A stretch of DNA of 64,000 nt, taken from Akebia trifoliata. Taxonomy: Eukaryota > Streptophyta > Magnoliopsida > Ranunculales > Lardizabalaceae. How positions within the stretch are numbered: the first letter of the stretch is position 1; every line of letters starts with the position of its first letter. The position numbers were made by a program, and so were the translations under genes. The stretch covers positions 12,431,221-12,495,220 of the forward strand of contig CM030711.1 of assembly GCA_017979445.1 (NCBI GenBank), in the 5' to 3' direction. Below, one piece after another: positions 13,239-25,930 of this stretch. The notes under the pieces were generated by a model that was not told where the DNA came from, searched no databases, and saw only the letters and a program-made list of their open reading frames with translations.

Positions 13239-14390
13239 TATTTTTGATAGAAATTTTATTTTTAAATTTAAGTTTGATGTATATTGGAGCTAGAAATCAT
13301 TGAGAAATTAGATCTTTAATTTTATGTATTTTTTTAAACAATCTTTTGGTGTTAAAATGATGATTTGGAGATTGATTTTGGTTGCTGGATTGCGTCGGAT
13401 TGAAATCAGATCGACTGAAGGTTGAAGAAGACCAATTTCTAAAAATAAAATAAAATAAATTAGGCATTTATTTAGCAACATGCCTACATTTTATTTTATT
13501 TTTATTTATTTATTTATTTTTTATGCATATGATATGGAGTTTGTTTAATTATATGCAAATTTTAATTATTATTATGCTCACATTTATATCTGCATAAATT
13601 AATTATTTTGTTTAAATTAATTATGCAAAATGTTAGATGAGTATATATGGTTTGAAAGCATGTAATTAAATGATATGCATAATACATAGTCTCTAAATTA
13701 TGCAATATTTATGTTTAAAATATTGTTTTTACATAATATTATGTTTAATTATGTAAATTATTAAGTTTTATTATTAGAATAATTAAGTGCATAAGATTAA
13801 CATAATATACATTTAATTATAGTTAAACTATGCAATATATTCTCATAAAACTTAGATTTTAAACACAAAAAAATAAAGTCTAAGTGATCCATATAATTTT
13901 AGTTAATTAGAGAATAACCACAGCATCTTTAATTAAATAAAACTATAATTAATTAGGATCGCATAAAGATTATTTAGACATTAATTGTAATTAATTATAT
14001 TTAATATAATAAATTTTATTGCACAAGAATTTTTATTATCTCACAAGAATTTTTATTATATTTATATAATTAATTAGAATAAAATATCAAATTATTCATA
14101 ACTTACCCACAGGAATTATGAATTAATAATTTGGTAGTTTTATCATAAAGTTTAATCTAAGATAAAATATATATCAAATTATATATACCCTTTATAATTA
14201 CGAATTAAATAAATAATTTGATAAATTTTATCATAAAGAATGATTGAATCTTTTGAATTAAAATTAGCCCACAGGTAATTTTTTATCATTAGATTCAATT
14301 TTTTAAGCATGATTTATATTAATAAAACATGAAATTTTATTTAGGACTCAATTTTAACATAAACATGCAATTTGAATTTATATAGCTTCA
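13233..14390. other. AT-rich leader of the copia remnant, no gene seen
   Basis: Extremely AT-rich DNA with many 'ttaatta' and 'aattat' words between the primer-binding site and the gag remnant. No coding frame is evident. Confidence 0.5.
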
Positions 14391-15480
14391 CAAGCTGCAA
14401 ATTTTTCTGATATCCGATGTGATATTCCTGAATTAAAAAGTGACAACTATAAAGTATGGAAATAGAGAATTCTCTTTCACTTAGGATGGATGGACATTGA
14501 TTATGCTATTAGGAAAGACGAGCCACCTGTAATTTTCGATATCAACTCTGTAGCGGACATTATGCTTTATGAAAAATATGAGTGATCTAATCGCCTCAGC
14601 GTAATGTTCATTAAGACAAAAATCTCTGTTGATATTCGTGGTTTTATAGATCAGCATGATAATATTCGGGAGTTGCTGAAAACCATTGATGATTAATTCG
14701 TCACTTCAGACAAGGCACTCGCAAGTACCCTAATCATGAAGTTCTCATCCCTAAGGCTTACCAGTGTCAAAGGTGTGGGCGAGCATATCATGCATATGAG
14801 GGATATTATGACTCAATTAAAGAATCTCAAGGTTGAAATATCGGAGTCCTTTCTCGTGCACTACATTCTGAATATCCTTCTGCACCAATACGGGCCTTTC
14901 AAAATCACTTAAAACATACATAAAGACAAATGATCAATTAATAAACTTATGATCATGTGTGTTAAAGAGGAAGGGAGGCTAATGATAGAATTGGATGAGA
15001 ATGCAATGCTCGCTATACGAGGAAAGGGCAAATCTCAGGCTAATCAGAAAGGGAAAGGTAAAATACCTCCCTAAGCTGATATCAAGAAAAATTCCAAGTG
15101 TTTCTTTTGTAAAAAAATGGGATATGTGAAGAAGGAATGCGCTAAATTTAAGAAATGACTTGATGACAAAGGTAATTCAATCCCACTTATTTGTTATGAA
15201 TCTAATATGGTTAATGTAAATATTAACATATGGTGAATTGATTTTTGATTAACAATCCACATTTTGAATTCTTTGTAGGATTTACAAAATCTTAGGAAGC
15301 TAGTGGGAAGTGAGCAAAACATCTTGTCTGAAAACAAGATGGGCTCACATGTGGAGGCTGTAGGGACATACTATTTAACTTTAGGTAGTGATTTTGTTTT
15401 AGAGTTAGAAAAGACCTTTTATCTTCCAAGTTTTTTTAAAAACTTGATTTCATTTTCAAGACTTGTACTTTTTGGATATT
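14391..15480 (+). pseudogene. Ty1/copia gag and start of protease (broken)
   Basis: Plus-strand frames read as a copia gag: 'LKSDNYKVW', 'LHLGWMDIDYAIRKDEPP', 'LIMKFSSLRLTSVKGVGEHI', then a basic stretch and a zinc knuckle 'CFFCKKMGYVKKEC' (15100-15141), in which the usual His is Tyr. The protease follows, but the catalytic D-S-G region is destroyed ('IDF' then a stop). The flap region 'VEAVGTYYLTLG' and 'FYLPSFFKNLISFSRL' is still readable in frame at 15303-15480. The rest of pol is missing. Many in-frame stops show it is long dead. Confidence 0.75.
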
Positions 15481-17285
15481 CTTTACCATATATTTTTTTT
15501 TCCTTAGGATACATAACTACACATATTTATGGGATGTATAGTTGTGTATGCCGAGGAAAAATCTCTGGTTCAAGCCCATGCTATGTCAAAGAGCGTAGGG
15601 GGCATATGTCAGAGGGGGCGTCAAAAAATCATGACTCTAATTTCAAAGTGATTTGTGTGTTCTATGTAAAATTTGGTGTGCCAATTGAACCTCTCTTTAC
15701 TTGATGAGCGAGTCTTTCTTCTTTATTTAGGCCTTGTCACTTTGCGTGTAAGAATGCAAAATGCCGGTTTCCAAAGTAGCATTCAAAATGAGTACAATTT
15801 TGAAAATGGCACCAAGACCACACATTCTCATGTGCATAGTCACCAAGTTGGAGAATGGGTTTAAAAAGGCAAGGAAAACTTCGAAAAAAACATTAAAGAA
15901 ACCAGAAAAAATTTGAGAAAAAAATGAAAGATATATATATAGATACTAAAAATTATCAAAAAAAAATATAATCATAATGTAGAGTATAATACATTAGACA
16001 TTTATTCTAAGTTTACAAATATTTTTGAGTGAAAAAAATATTATCAAATATCTATGTATGATAACATGTTCCTACCCACAATTATACATTTTTAGGATAA
16101 TCAAATAAAGGTATAACTATCAATGTATCTTTTGAGCAAAATAACACACTGTTGAAAACAAATTTATAGCATCAAGCATTTATCAAATTGTACACTAAAT
16201 AATGAGCCAAAGTAGAGACGACCATAAGGCCATAGACCTGCAAAAAAATGAGTTATTTTGGTTTTTAATTTAATTTATTTAATTAGAAAACATGTTTAAA
16301 CCTAAAAAAATGCATTTAAAATATATTAGTTGTTTTCCAAACATTAAAACACACTTTTTTTCAACAAACAAGTTCTTATATTGTTTTAATCGTTAAGAGG
16401 TATAAAATGTAATGACTTTTTCTTTTGTTGATGTGTGTGGTGGCTAGTATTTAAATAACATATTTTATGTTAGATCAATATCCAAGGTTTATCGTTTTAG
16501 TTCAAGTGGTGCAATTGGAATGAGGATTTAAGTAAAAGGAATGATAATAAGTTCTAAGAAATAAGGGATAGATGGTTGAAATTAATTTATGTAAAGAAGG
16601 CTAATTAGACATTATTGTTTGATAAGGGTTGGATTTTATTAGGAACACATTCAGGCAATACGTATTAGATAGGTATGTGAATTATTGAGTTTTGTATGGT
16701 ATATGTGGTAGTGTAACTGTATTACAAATTGCAAGTAAGGGAGAAGAAAATATGATTAAATAAGAAATTGTGATCGTGATGGTGAATGAAAGGATAGTGA
16801 TATGTTTCAACGTAAGTGTGTTAAGTGGTTTGGTTGGCTTTATTGTGCAAGCCTCATGGTATTATTGAGAGGTTAGTAATAATGTGTAGTTATGTTGTTT
16901 GAAGATATTAGTATCTGATAAATTCATGGTGATGGTGACATGACATTAGATATTAGTTGGAGATAAGAACTTGGCTTTTAAAAATAGCATTAAGGTTTAA
17001 TGTTGCAAATATGGTGTTACATAACAAGAGTGCCCAAAATATGTCATCCAATGATGTAGGAGAATAAAGGGGTAAAGTTGGTGTGTGCTACATTCTATGA
17101 GAATGGGGAAAATTATAAAAGTATATTAAATTCCACGATAGTAAAATATTGGGAGTTGCAATTTTATATATAACTATGGAGAAAATTGGGATAAATTAAA
17201 GAGTGGTAAGAATCACTATAACAAAGTGTAAGTAGACCTAAGGATCTTTGGAAAATATTCAGAATTTTCATTTGACAAATGAATC
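15481..17285. other. No gene recognised; AT-rich TE-derived DNA
   Basis: Homology to copia pol stops near 15480. Several short frames exist, but none carries a recognised motif. The last few hundred bases may be eroded Ty3/gypsy pol, since a polypurine tract and LTR start follow. Confidence 0.4.
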
Positions 17286-17294
17286 TTTAACTTT

Positions 17295-17326
17295 CGAGGA
17301 CAAAATTTCTTTTAATGGGGGTAGAA
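17295..17326 (+). other. Ty3/gypsy 3' end: conserved 'cgaggacaaaatttct' and polypurine tract
   Basis: 'TTCGAGGACAAAATTTC' followed by 'ttttaatgggggtagaa' matches the conserved end of pol and polypurine tract of plant Tekay/Del chromoviruses. It directly precedes a TGTAA... LTR start at 17327. Confidence 0.65.
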
Positions 17327-18104
17327 TGTAATAACTCATTTTTTACAAGAGTATACATTTAAATTGAGGCTTCAAGTTTATTAAAAAACAAATGATACAT
17401 ATAATAGTTACAATAATATTTTAAGTAAATATCAAAGTCAAAGTTTCAAGCTTCAGACTGAAAGAGAGGGCATTTTGGTCATCGTGTCAGTTTTAATTAG
17501 AATTTTTTAAAATTTAAATGAAAAAATAAGAATAAAAGGGTGTTTTGAAAGAGGGTTGAAGAATGAAAACAAGGGCATTTATGTTATTTAATATTAATAC
17601 TTCATGAGACACCACTTCCAAGGAGATGTCATCCTTTTAAAAACAAAAAAACAATGCGTTCTCAAGATTAGCAAAAGAAGAGAAGAAAGGGATATGGAGT
17701 CGAAAATGAAGAGAGAGAGAGAGAGAGAGATGTGGTTGAAATGGCTTTCATCATAATAGAAACGTGGGAAGGAGAAGAAAACAAGAAAGAAGAAGATGGA
17801 ATAGAAAAAGAGGGATGTTGAGAGTTGTGAGTGTTGTATATGGATTCCAAAACAGAAAATTTGAATAAATGGATCAAGGATTAACTCTACTCTTGGCATT
17901 CAATCGGTTTATAGGTAAGTGAGAATTTGTAAAAATAGTTATATCGTTTTTAGTAATAAGAAATGGGTTAGAATTTTTGTTCAAATCAAATTTGAGCTAG
18001 TTGTTACTTATTTGAATTAGTTAATTTAAGTACTTCTGCTTAGTTGATTGATTTGATCAATTGATTGTAGAAACAATTCGATCTCATGGAGTTCAAGTTT
18101 TTGT
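17327..18104 (+). repeat. Start of a Ty3/gypsy (Tekay/Del-type) LTR
   Basis: It begins TGTAATAAC right after the polypurine tract. A (GA)n microsatellite lies at 17709-17730. The LTR is interrupted by the Athila-like element, whose target duplication starts at 18105; part of the rest may lie after 38347. The far end was not defined. Confidence 0.5.
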
Positions 18105-18109
18105 ATAAT
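18105..18109. other. Target-site duplication ATAAT (left) of the Athila-like element
   Basis: The same five bases are at 38343-38347, directly outside the other LTR. Both LTR ends are TG...CA type. Confidence 0.8.
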
Positions 18110-18947
18110 TGTTCATCGTAGATTATCAATAAAAATAAAGAACAAAACACTAAGCCTTGGCAATGAGGGATCGATCCACAGTGATAACATTGATCTATAG
18201 TTTTTGACTTAAAACGATCACAGTTCAAAGTAACTAATGAAAAGTAATTAAAATTAAAATTAAATTAGCAAAAATAAATAGGAAATAAAATCTTAATGTA
18301 AAGGATTAGATCAGTCGAATCGACCTAAAACAACCCATCTCATTAGTTTATTTGTCTTTTTATTATCTCAATCCAATCAACAATCTAATGTTGTTGGATC
18401 GGAAGATTAAATTCGTTAAATCCAAATACTAAGTCTGACATTTGTGATTAGATTTAATAAGATGAAATCAAAATATTATATATAATATCCCTAACAAAAA
18501 ATAGTTTAACTTGAATATATCTAAGCTTAAACCATCAAAATTAGAAAAACAAATACTAGACCTAATGACTCCTATTAGGTTACAAATTAAGCTGTTATTA
18601 CATTGTACAAATCTCAAAGCATTTTCTACTAGCTTCATTGCGTCGCCCAAGGGATTCCTTGGGCTGTGGGTTTTGTGGGTCCAATGGCTATGGATTTTGG
18701 TTTGTAGTCATGTCTTGGGACCTTGAGTGCTATGTACTTCTTCGATTATCTTGATTCATCCTTTTGGATCTTGTGACTTTGACTTATCACAAATACATAA
18801 TCAAAATTAGGCTAAAAATCATAATTTATTCGAAAACAATAATAAAATACTATTAATGAATTATGTCTATTTAAGATATTAATATATGATAAAACCTTAA
18901 AACCTTTGCAAATAGTGCCTTAGAAACGACTTTTTATGCTCTGATCA
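18110..18947 (-). repeat. 3' LTR of the Athila-like element
   Basis: It matches 37114-38342 in the same orientation along its length. On the minus strand it starts TGATCAGAGCATAAAAAG and ends GATGAACA. It is about 390 bases shorter than the other LTR because the part matching roughly 37550-37960 is missing, so an internal deletion is likely. Confidence 0.85.
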
Positions 18948-18960
18948 CACCCCCAAACCT
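18948..18960 (-). other. Polypurine tract of the Athila-like element
   Basis: On the minus strand 'aggtttgggggtg' sits directly before the 3' LTR start TGATCA, where second-strand synthesis is primed. Confidence 0.75.
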
Positions 18961-18971
18961 AGATTTTACTA

Positions 18972-18979
18972 GTCTCGAC
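18972..18979. other. Target-site duplication of the hAT element (GTCTCGAC)
   Basis: The copy at 22954-22961 is GTCCCGAC, so 7 of 8 bases match. Confidence 0.6.
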
Positions 18980-19431
18980 CATAGTTAGCAATTCGGTGGA
19001 CGGGAAAGAAACGGTACGAAAATAAATCGGATACTATTCGGAATAGCAATACACCGGTTCGTTCGAAAATTCGACGAAAAAAACGCAGTACGGTAAAAAT
19101 ACGATATGAAAATCATTCGAGAATGATTCAGATCCAACAATTTTTAAAACTTTCAAAAATTCGAATATATATAACATATGATATGACCTGATAATTATAA
19201 TCTACTAATCAAATTATTAATACTTAAATTAAAAATATCTAAAGTAAACAATTCACAATCACATTCATCCAATAAAATATATATTCGCAATTAAAGATTT
19301 AATTTTAATTCATCTAATAATCAATGTAAATGAAAAGTATAAAACATAATATACTAATTAATGTCAAAATCATCATGTCACATGACCTAATTAAATTCAA
19401 AAAGAAATTTTTAGTTGTTTCTAAAAAGTTA

Positions 19432-21483
19432 TTAATGCGAAATAGATGGACTAAATAGCTCGTCAAAAAGAATATCTTTACGACTAGGTGTAATTTCGTC
19501 TTCTTTTTCAAGCTCTTCACGACCATCATCAACGTATTCTGGAAGCTCCCCAAGTTGTTCAAGATTAATTATTTTTGTATCACATTTTTCAAAATCACCA
19601 CAATTAGTCTTCATCTTTGAATTCATCCTTATGTAAATCAAATCTTCGAGCATAGAAGATGTCAATCTATTTCTCCTCTTCGTTTGTGCAGCTTCAAATG
19701 CACTCCAATTTCGCTCACATGATGAAGAACTACCTGGTTGATTTAAGATACGAATTACAATCTTTTGAACTATAGGAATTGGTCCACCATTTTGTGACCA
19801 CCATATACCTATATGTAAGCTAAAAAAAAATGAAAAACACATTATTTTCTATTTGTAATTAATAAATAACTTGAAAATAAATGCAATACTTACGAGAGTG
19901 AATTATTTCCATCTGATCTCTTGCTAGAGTAGTAAAAATATTTGAACTTTGAGTATTGTACTCTGTTATTTGTGTACCAAATGCCCTACGCTTATCATTT
20001 GTGTCAAACATTTTCTCAACAATAAAAAGTAACCCTTTTCTAACTTCCGGACTATCATATCTAATTTTTTCACTTGACATTAACAACGGATTCAGAAATG
20101 CAGCAACCGCATGAACATTATGAGTAATATTTGTATCTCTTCTTGAATTAAATAATTCCCACAGTTTTATGTTTCTTGATTGATTATTATCACATCGATG
20201 CTTTAATGACTCCTTTGCTCTTTCCATCGTTTCATACAAATACCCCGTAGTTGATCCTTCACCATCAACCAAACGAAGTACTCTAATTATAGGCTCTAAT
20301 GGTGAAATCACTTCACTTCTATCGCTCCAAAATGTAGTTCCTTGAATTGTATTTGTTATTTTCTTTGCCATCTCAGAAGTAGAATATTTCATACTTCTCC
20401 ACTCAGGTGATGCAATCATTTGGCACAACTCATCTTCAACTTCTAAAATCGATTGAAACATTAGAAAATGATATGCAAATCTAGTCTTACAAGGCCTTTT
20501 TAACTCTTTTTCATTTGTCATCTTTCTCATCAATGCCAAGACTGTAGTATATTTGTACATGTAATCCACTCTTTCTTTTGCATCATCAAAAACCCTTTGT
20601 ACCCAATCAACTTCCTTATATATATCTTTAAGAAATAATTGTACTCCATGTGCAGCATATCGTGTTTTATAAATATGTGGATACAATTCCATAACTATTT
20701 GACTAGCACTTTCATAGTTAGATACATTATCCGTGATAATTTGTACAACATTCTTCGCTCCAATCTCTTCTATGATATTACAAAATAAGTCTCTAAGATA
20801 CACACCCGTCTTTTTCTCACTTGACTCTTCAAATGATTTTAAAAAGATAGCCCATTTTGGAGAGTATGCAATCATGTTTATAAAAGATCGTCCTTTCAAA
20901 TCAGTCCAGCCATCAGACATAAGTGTGCACCCTGATCCCATTCGAACCCAATAATCTTTAATTTTTGAAACATATTGCTCAACTTCTACATTGGCATTGT
21001 GCACTAATTTTATACGTAAAGTTGAATATAATGGCACTGAATAACTAACACCATAATTTAAAAGAGCTCTGTAGAATCCAATAAATGATGCATCTTTAAT
21101 AATATTAAATGAAATATTATTCATAAAGAATGCTTGAGTAAGTGCCCTATCTACAAATTCTTTATCTTTCTTGTGACACATTGTTGGTACTATTGTTTGA
21201 TGTAAACCCGATGTCGAATCTTGTTCCACAGATTGTGATGAAAATGATGTTGTCTTTTTTTTTTGTTGTTAAAATCGTCACTCTCTCCAATAGCCAAAAG
21301 AGCTGTAGCTTGAACGTCATTTGGTACACAAGGACAATATGCAATACCTCGCCCTGGTTGTTGAGACAAATGAGACTTTACTCTTACCACTCCCCTGGGA
21401 TAATCCTTATTACAAAATTTGCAAATGAAACATCCTTCTAAATCATTCGTATATTCCCAAAATTTATCCTTTCTTCTCACCAT
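19432..21483 (-). CDS. hAT transposase (BED finger, DUF659, C-terminal dimerisation), one frameshift
   Basis: It would cut and paste the hAT element in the nucleus. The start at 21483 (MVRRKDKFWEY) opens a BED-type zinc finger with 'CKFCNKDY' and 'RVKSHLSQQPGRGI'. After a frame change in an A-run near 21251-21262, a 456-codon frame carries the DUF659 region 'LMSDGWTDLKGRSFINMI' and 'IITDNVSNY', which hold the first two conserved Asp residues. 'RPCKTRFAYHFLMFQSIL' and 'AVAAFLNPLL' follow. An 85-bp GT-AG intron (19809-19893) joins it to the C-terminal hAT domain 'SSSSCERNWSAFEAAQTKRR', ending in an acidic tail. The total of about 650 residues is usual for this family. The frameshift could be real inactivation, a short intron or a sequence error. 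Confidence 0.85.
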
Positions 21484-21989
21484 TTTTTTCTACAATAGTA
21501 ATACATAATATTAATGGAAGAACCACCTTTATGTCAAAGGTGAGCAACACACTACCCTTCTAAAAAATTATTAAAATAATATAAGTCAGTTAAATAATTT
21601 CATCTATTATTGTTAATAAACATTTCTTTAAACAAACAATGGGGATTGAGAAGAGAAAATAATATTTATAAAAATCAGACTCTTAGAATGTAACCTTTCA
21701 ATATTCCTCATCTACAAATTTTGTTTCGAATAAAAAATATGGGTTTTCAATTCTCAAAAGAACAAAATAATAATAATATTATTATTAATTAAATATTTGT
21801 AATCTCTACTCTCCATTATTAATATATACACAAAGACAAAGACAAAGATAACCAATTCTAAAAGAAAAAAATACTATTTTTTTACATTAAAAAAAAATAT
21901 ATTAACTAGTTGACACTTAATATTTTTTTCTCATTATTATTTTATTGTATTTTCTTATTTTCATTATCAAATTATTATTTTTAAAAGAT

Positions 21990-22185
21990 TTTTAACTAAT
22001 TTTTTATTTGAGAAAATGTGTCCAATAAATTAAAAGTTGTGTCCAATAAATTAATTTTTTATTTGGGAAAAATGCAAGAAAAACAATTGCATCAAATAAA
22101 TTAATTTTTTATTTGAAAAAAATATAAGAAAAGCAAACATAAGTCTGTGTCAAATAAATAAATTTTTTATTTAAAAAAAAGTATT
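21990..22185. repeat. Degenerate tandem repeat (~60 bp unit) in the hAT 5' region
   Basis: Four imperfect copies of 'caaataaattaattttttattt' followed by A-rich spacers. It lies upstream of the transposase start. Confidence 0.6.
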
Positions 22186-22579
22186 AGAAAAGTAATAATG
22201 ATGTTTTATTCACGAGTGTACTTTATATTTTTTAAATTATATTTCTTCAAACAATGTGTACAGACTACTCAGTGATGAGGTTAAGTTCTTACCACAAAAA
22301 TTTGTTTCTGCAAACAATATGTAATTGATTCCGTATTTCTCTGACTTCTCATTAAATTTTTTTTAAATATTTTTTTCTTATATGTTGTCGTATTCTCACT
22401 CTCTCTACCTAACCCCTTGGAACCCTCTTTTACCACTTTCCTCTGTTTATGTCTATCCCCCTGACGCATAAACCGCCATTAACACACGCACATGAACATC
22501 ATAATACACAGGCAGAGAGAGATAGAACATACAAACCACCGTTAACACACACATACGAACAACAGACTTCACAGAGAAA

Positions 22580-22598
22580 GGGAGAGAGAGAGAGAGAG
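22580..22598. repeat. (GA)n microsatellite
   Basis: A run of GA dinucleotides in the leader of the hAT transposase gene. Confidence 0.8.
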
Positions 22599-22953
22599 GA
22601 AATTACCTATGAGTATGGGTGGAGCCATGGAGCTGACAACAGAAATTTCACCGAACGACGGACGACGGACGATCAACGAGTAAACTCCACGATGGGGGCG
22701 ATTTTCAAGTTAGGGATTTTTTTTCTTTCTTTTCTTAAGTCTTAAAGAGAGAAGTCGAGAACAAGGAAAGAGAAAGACCGAAAGATTACGTATTTTAGTA
22801 TAACGGACGAACAAGTCGCGATGTAGTCGTTGGGATTCAAAGATCCGTGAATTAATCCGAATCTTTGAATCCAAAGGTAGTTCTAATCGGGAAGATCAAT
22901 ATACGCCTGATTCGCGTCTAATTCGCGAATAAATAGCGAATTTGCTAACTATG

Positions 22954-24300
22954 GTCCCGACTACATTTTGCTAGTTTCGACTAAAAATAAAAATGCCACT
23001 TTCGTAAGTTACACAATTACATGGAGCGAATACAATAAGCCCATAAACCCCTAGGTTACCCTTATTGAATGAGTTTGACTAGTGAGGATTGGCAGTAAAA
23101 ACATAAAATCCAAATAATTATAAAAATATCAAAATAAAAAATCAACGTATGTAATGAAAACATAACAACATTTTATAAATCAATCAAAGGTCCTTTATGT
23201 TTCAGAAAATTCTTAATTTTTTTTCGTCACTTGAAAAAAATTAAGAAATTGATAGCTTAAATGCTTGTTCAAATTTTTTGACTTAAAATAAAAAATGTCA
23301 ACTTTTTCAGAATAAGATTTCACCTTCTAACTGTTAAGAATAGTGAGTTCGACCTAAGTTTTTAACTCAAAACTAAGCATCCTGTTTGAGATAGTAAGAG
23401 GCGTGGATGTTCATTTTCATACCTCAAGGGATTTTATCTATGATATTCTAATTTAATCACATTTTTACCATTAACAGTTTTCACCATACTGAAACGTTGT
23501 ATTTGGCTTCATTGAACTCTTTTTACACTTTTTCAGTTCTAACATTTCTTATTTTGGTCTTTTTTCAAAATTTTCTACTTTTCTTTATCAATTTCTTTCC
23601 ACATATCACCATTTTCTTTTTCAACAAAAGTAAGTAACCCTTTTTCAAGGTACCCAGTCCAATCCTATGGTTGTTGATCAACTCATACCAACTCCAGTTC
23701 TATTTTTTTTCTAATCAACCAACCAAGGGACAAGGAAGTCAAAGTTCACTAAACTAGATTTTTCCCAACACTCTAGACAAAGATGAGGGTCAACTTTTAT
23801 TCAGTGAAGTCAAAATTTTCAAATGATTCATCCAGAAGTGACGTGAATTTTTTAAAGTTATCTTTTTCTATGATTTTCTAATGAGGAATACAGATAACGA
23901 CTCGTGATAAAAAATTGATTGAAGTTTGAAATTCATATGTAAAATGTACATACAAGGATTTTGAAGAATATATTTCCAAAAGTGTTGCATTCTTTTTATT
24001 TTTTATTTTTTATTTTTCAAAACTTGAAAACAAATTAGTATGCAATTGTGAGCTAATCTAATACCCCAAAACCATAAATAAATATTGTTCTCAATATGCA
24101 AGTAGTAAGGAAATAGAGAGAAATGTTAGATCATACCTGAAACAGATTGGGCATTAATTCACAAAATATTATTATAACTGATTTGAAAAGATTTAAAGTT
24201 ATAATAATGATAGTATCCAAAATAGTTTCACAAAAAAAAAAAAGCTTACTTAAGAATAAATGACAAACCTAACTAGGAAAATAAAAATATTATAATAATA
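22954..24300. other. Athila 3' non-coding region, no gene seen
   Basis: AT-rich DNA between the hAT element and the env-like region. No motif was recognised. 'attttgctagtttcgac' at 22974-22990 repeats 'attttactagtctcgac' at 18963-18979 with two mismatches, so the host site probably had a short tandem repeat before the hAT insertion. Confidence 0.45.
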
Positions 24301-25370
24301 TAATAAAGAATGACATCTTAATCGAAATTTGAACCCTGGCCTGAGCACTTGGCGTGGACCTTCTTTTTCTCAATATAGGCCACCATCTGTCTATACTGCT
24401 CAACTAACCAAAGTTGACCAGTCTATAAATCCTTGTAGCATTGGTTGACTTGCTTGAGTCCTCGAAATACCTTCCCAAAGGCATTATGATGCCCCTACTA
24501 AGGTACTTGATCGAGCTAGGATATGTTCTCAAAGTCTGGACTCGGTGTAGGCTCATCCTCAAGTGGGTGCTTGTTGAACTCTTCTCCTTGGGGGTCATAG
24601 CCGTGTAGGCTTCCATATTCATCTTCATTGAGACAAGTGCCCATAGGCCCTAAACATAGGTCTTGAAAGCCTTTTTCTTTTCGAAGGCTAAAATTTTCTC
24701 GAGTCGACCCTAAGTGATTAAGACAGCTATGAGAATACCCATCCGTAGTTGTAGAATATGACAAACAAGATGAGGCAAGGCCAAGGATCAATTCTGAGTT
24801 GTCATCACATTTGTGAGTGTGTCAAAGAGCAGACGAACCAGACAAAAGGTTGGATCATGTGTCTGAATTGTGTGTAAGATGTAGGGATGTTTGGTATACA
24901 TCTCAATCGATTGTTGGTTACTTAGAATATTACTTGTGATCCATCACCAACAGAGGTATTGATTCTCGTAAAGGCATTTGAATTTGGCAATGTTGTCCTT
25001 GACTCAAATGTCTTATTTGGAGAAGCCTAAGCGGGTGACATAATGCTCAAAACCAAAGTCTAGCTCGCATATACCATTCTCAATCAACTAGATTCCTAGA
25101 ATTGCTTGAATGACATGGGCATCCATTGTGATCAAAATACCACGGAAGTTGATATTGATTAAATGACTAGAGGGATCAATCGAAATAAAAGAACCATAGA
25201 ACCCTCGAAGTAACTCTTCAATAAACGTCTCATTGCCTTCATAGAGAAATTGACCCCATCCTTAAGCAAGGATTTTGCCACGATACCATGCTCCTTGATT
25301 TGAGTAAAAACCATATGAATATCTTGTTCTAGAAAAATGGTACGAGTTTTGGGTGGCATGGCTAGAGAGA
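24300..25370 (-). pseudogene. Possible env-like / extra ORF of the Athila-like element (broken)
   Basis: Position downstream of integrase fits the additional ORF of Athila elements. The minus strand opens with MPPKTRTIFLEQDIH at 25359 and includes 'INFRGILITMDAHVIQAILGI' (about 25155-25090), which resembles the 'putative plant transposon protein' region common in such ORFs. A second open stretch at 24404-24791 is Pro/Glu/Asp-rich. Stops interrupt the frame. The family assignment is inferred from context and a weak motif. Confidence 0.45.
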
Positions 25371-25930
25371 GAAGGGCAAAACAAGGGTTAAAAAAATTAG
25401 AGGTTAATGGTCGTGGGGTAACCTCGATACTAAAGAGGGTATGGGTGGCACGGTTTCATCCAGTCAATTGGCATTGGATTGCCATTCGTAATGCTCCTAC
25501 ATGGATCGATCGGTTTTGACGATGAGTGAAAGAGAAGGTCTCGGTCAACAGCACCTTGTGAAGGATTTTGGTAGTTGGATTTGAGAATAAGAGAATGAGA
25601 AAGAGATTAGGGTGTAGGGTTTTTAAGTTGGCATTTAATAGGAAAATGAGTTTTTTCCCTTGAAAAGCCTGAAAAAATAAATCTTGTAGGAAAATTCCAA
25701 AGTGGAAAATATATTTTCTAAGAAATTTTTTAAAAACAATTCTTGAAATTTCCCCTTGTGTTATGAGCGAAAGAAGTGAAATGAAAGTCATATGTGTTAG
25801 CAAAATTGATTTGCTAATCGAATAACTCAAGGGTTGCTTCTCGAATAGTCGTAAGTTTATTGTCTTCAGTCAAATAGGGTGTGAGTCTAATCTTGGTACA
25901 CAAGATCAATCAAACATGAATCTTGTTCTT
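25371..25930. other. Spacer between env-like region and integrase, no gene recognised
   Basis: AT-rich sequence with a 124-codon minus-strand open stretch that shows no recognised motif. Confidence 0.4.

Larger units (their letters stand above)
18980..22953 (-). mobile_element. hAT-superfamily DNA transposon, near-complete
   Basis: The terminal inverted repeats read CATAGTTAGCAATTCG at the left and, inverted, CATAGTTAGCAAATTCG at the right. An 8-bp duplication with one mismatch flanks them. The only substantial coding content is a minus-strand hAT transposase. The element sits just inside the polypurine tract of the Athila-like element and so arrived after it. Confidence 0.8.

Noticed and set aside
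13109..13303. Plus-strand frame with an Ile-Tyr repeat
   Set aside because: It is the (AT)n microsatellite in translation.
17594..17899. Minus-strand open frame rich in Ser/Leu/Phe
   Set aside because: It arises from a GA microsatellite and purine-rich LTR sequence.
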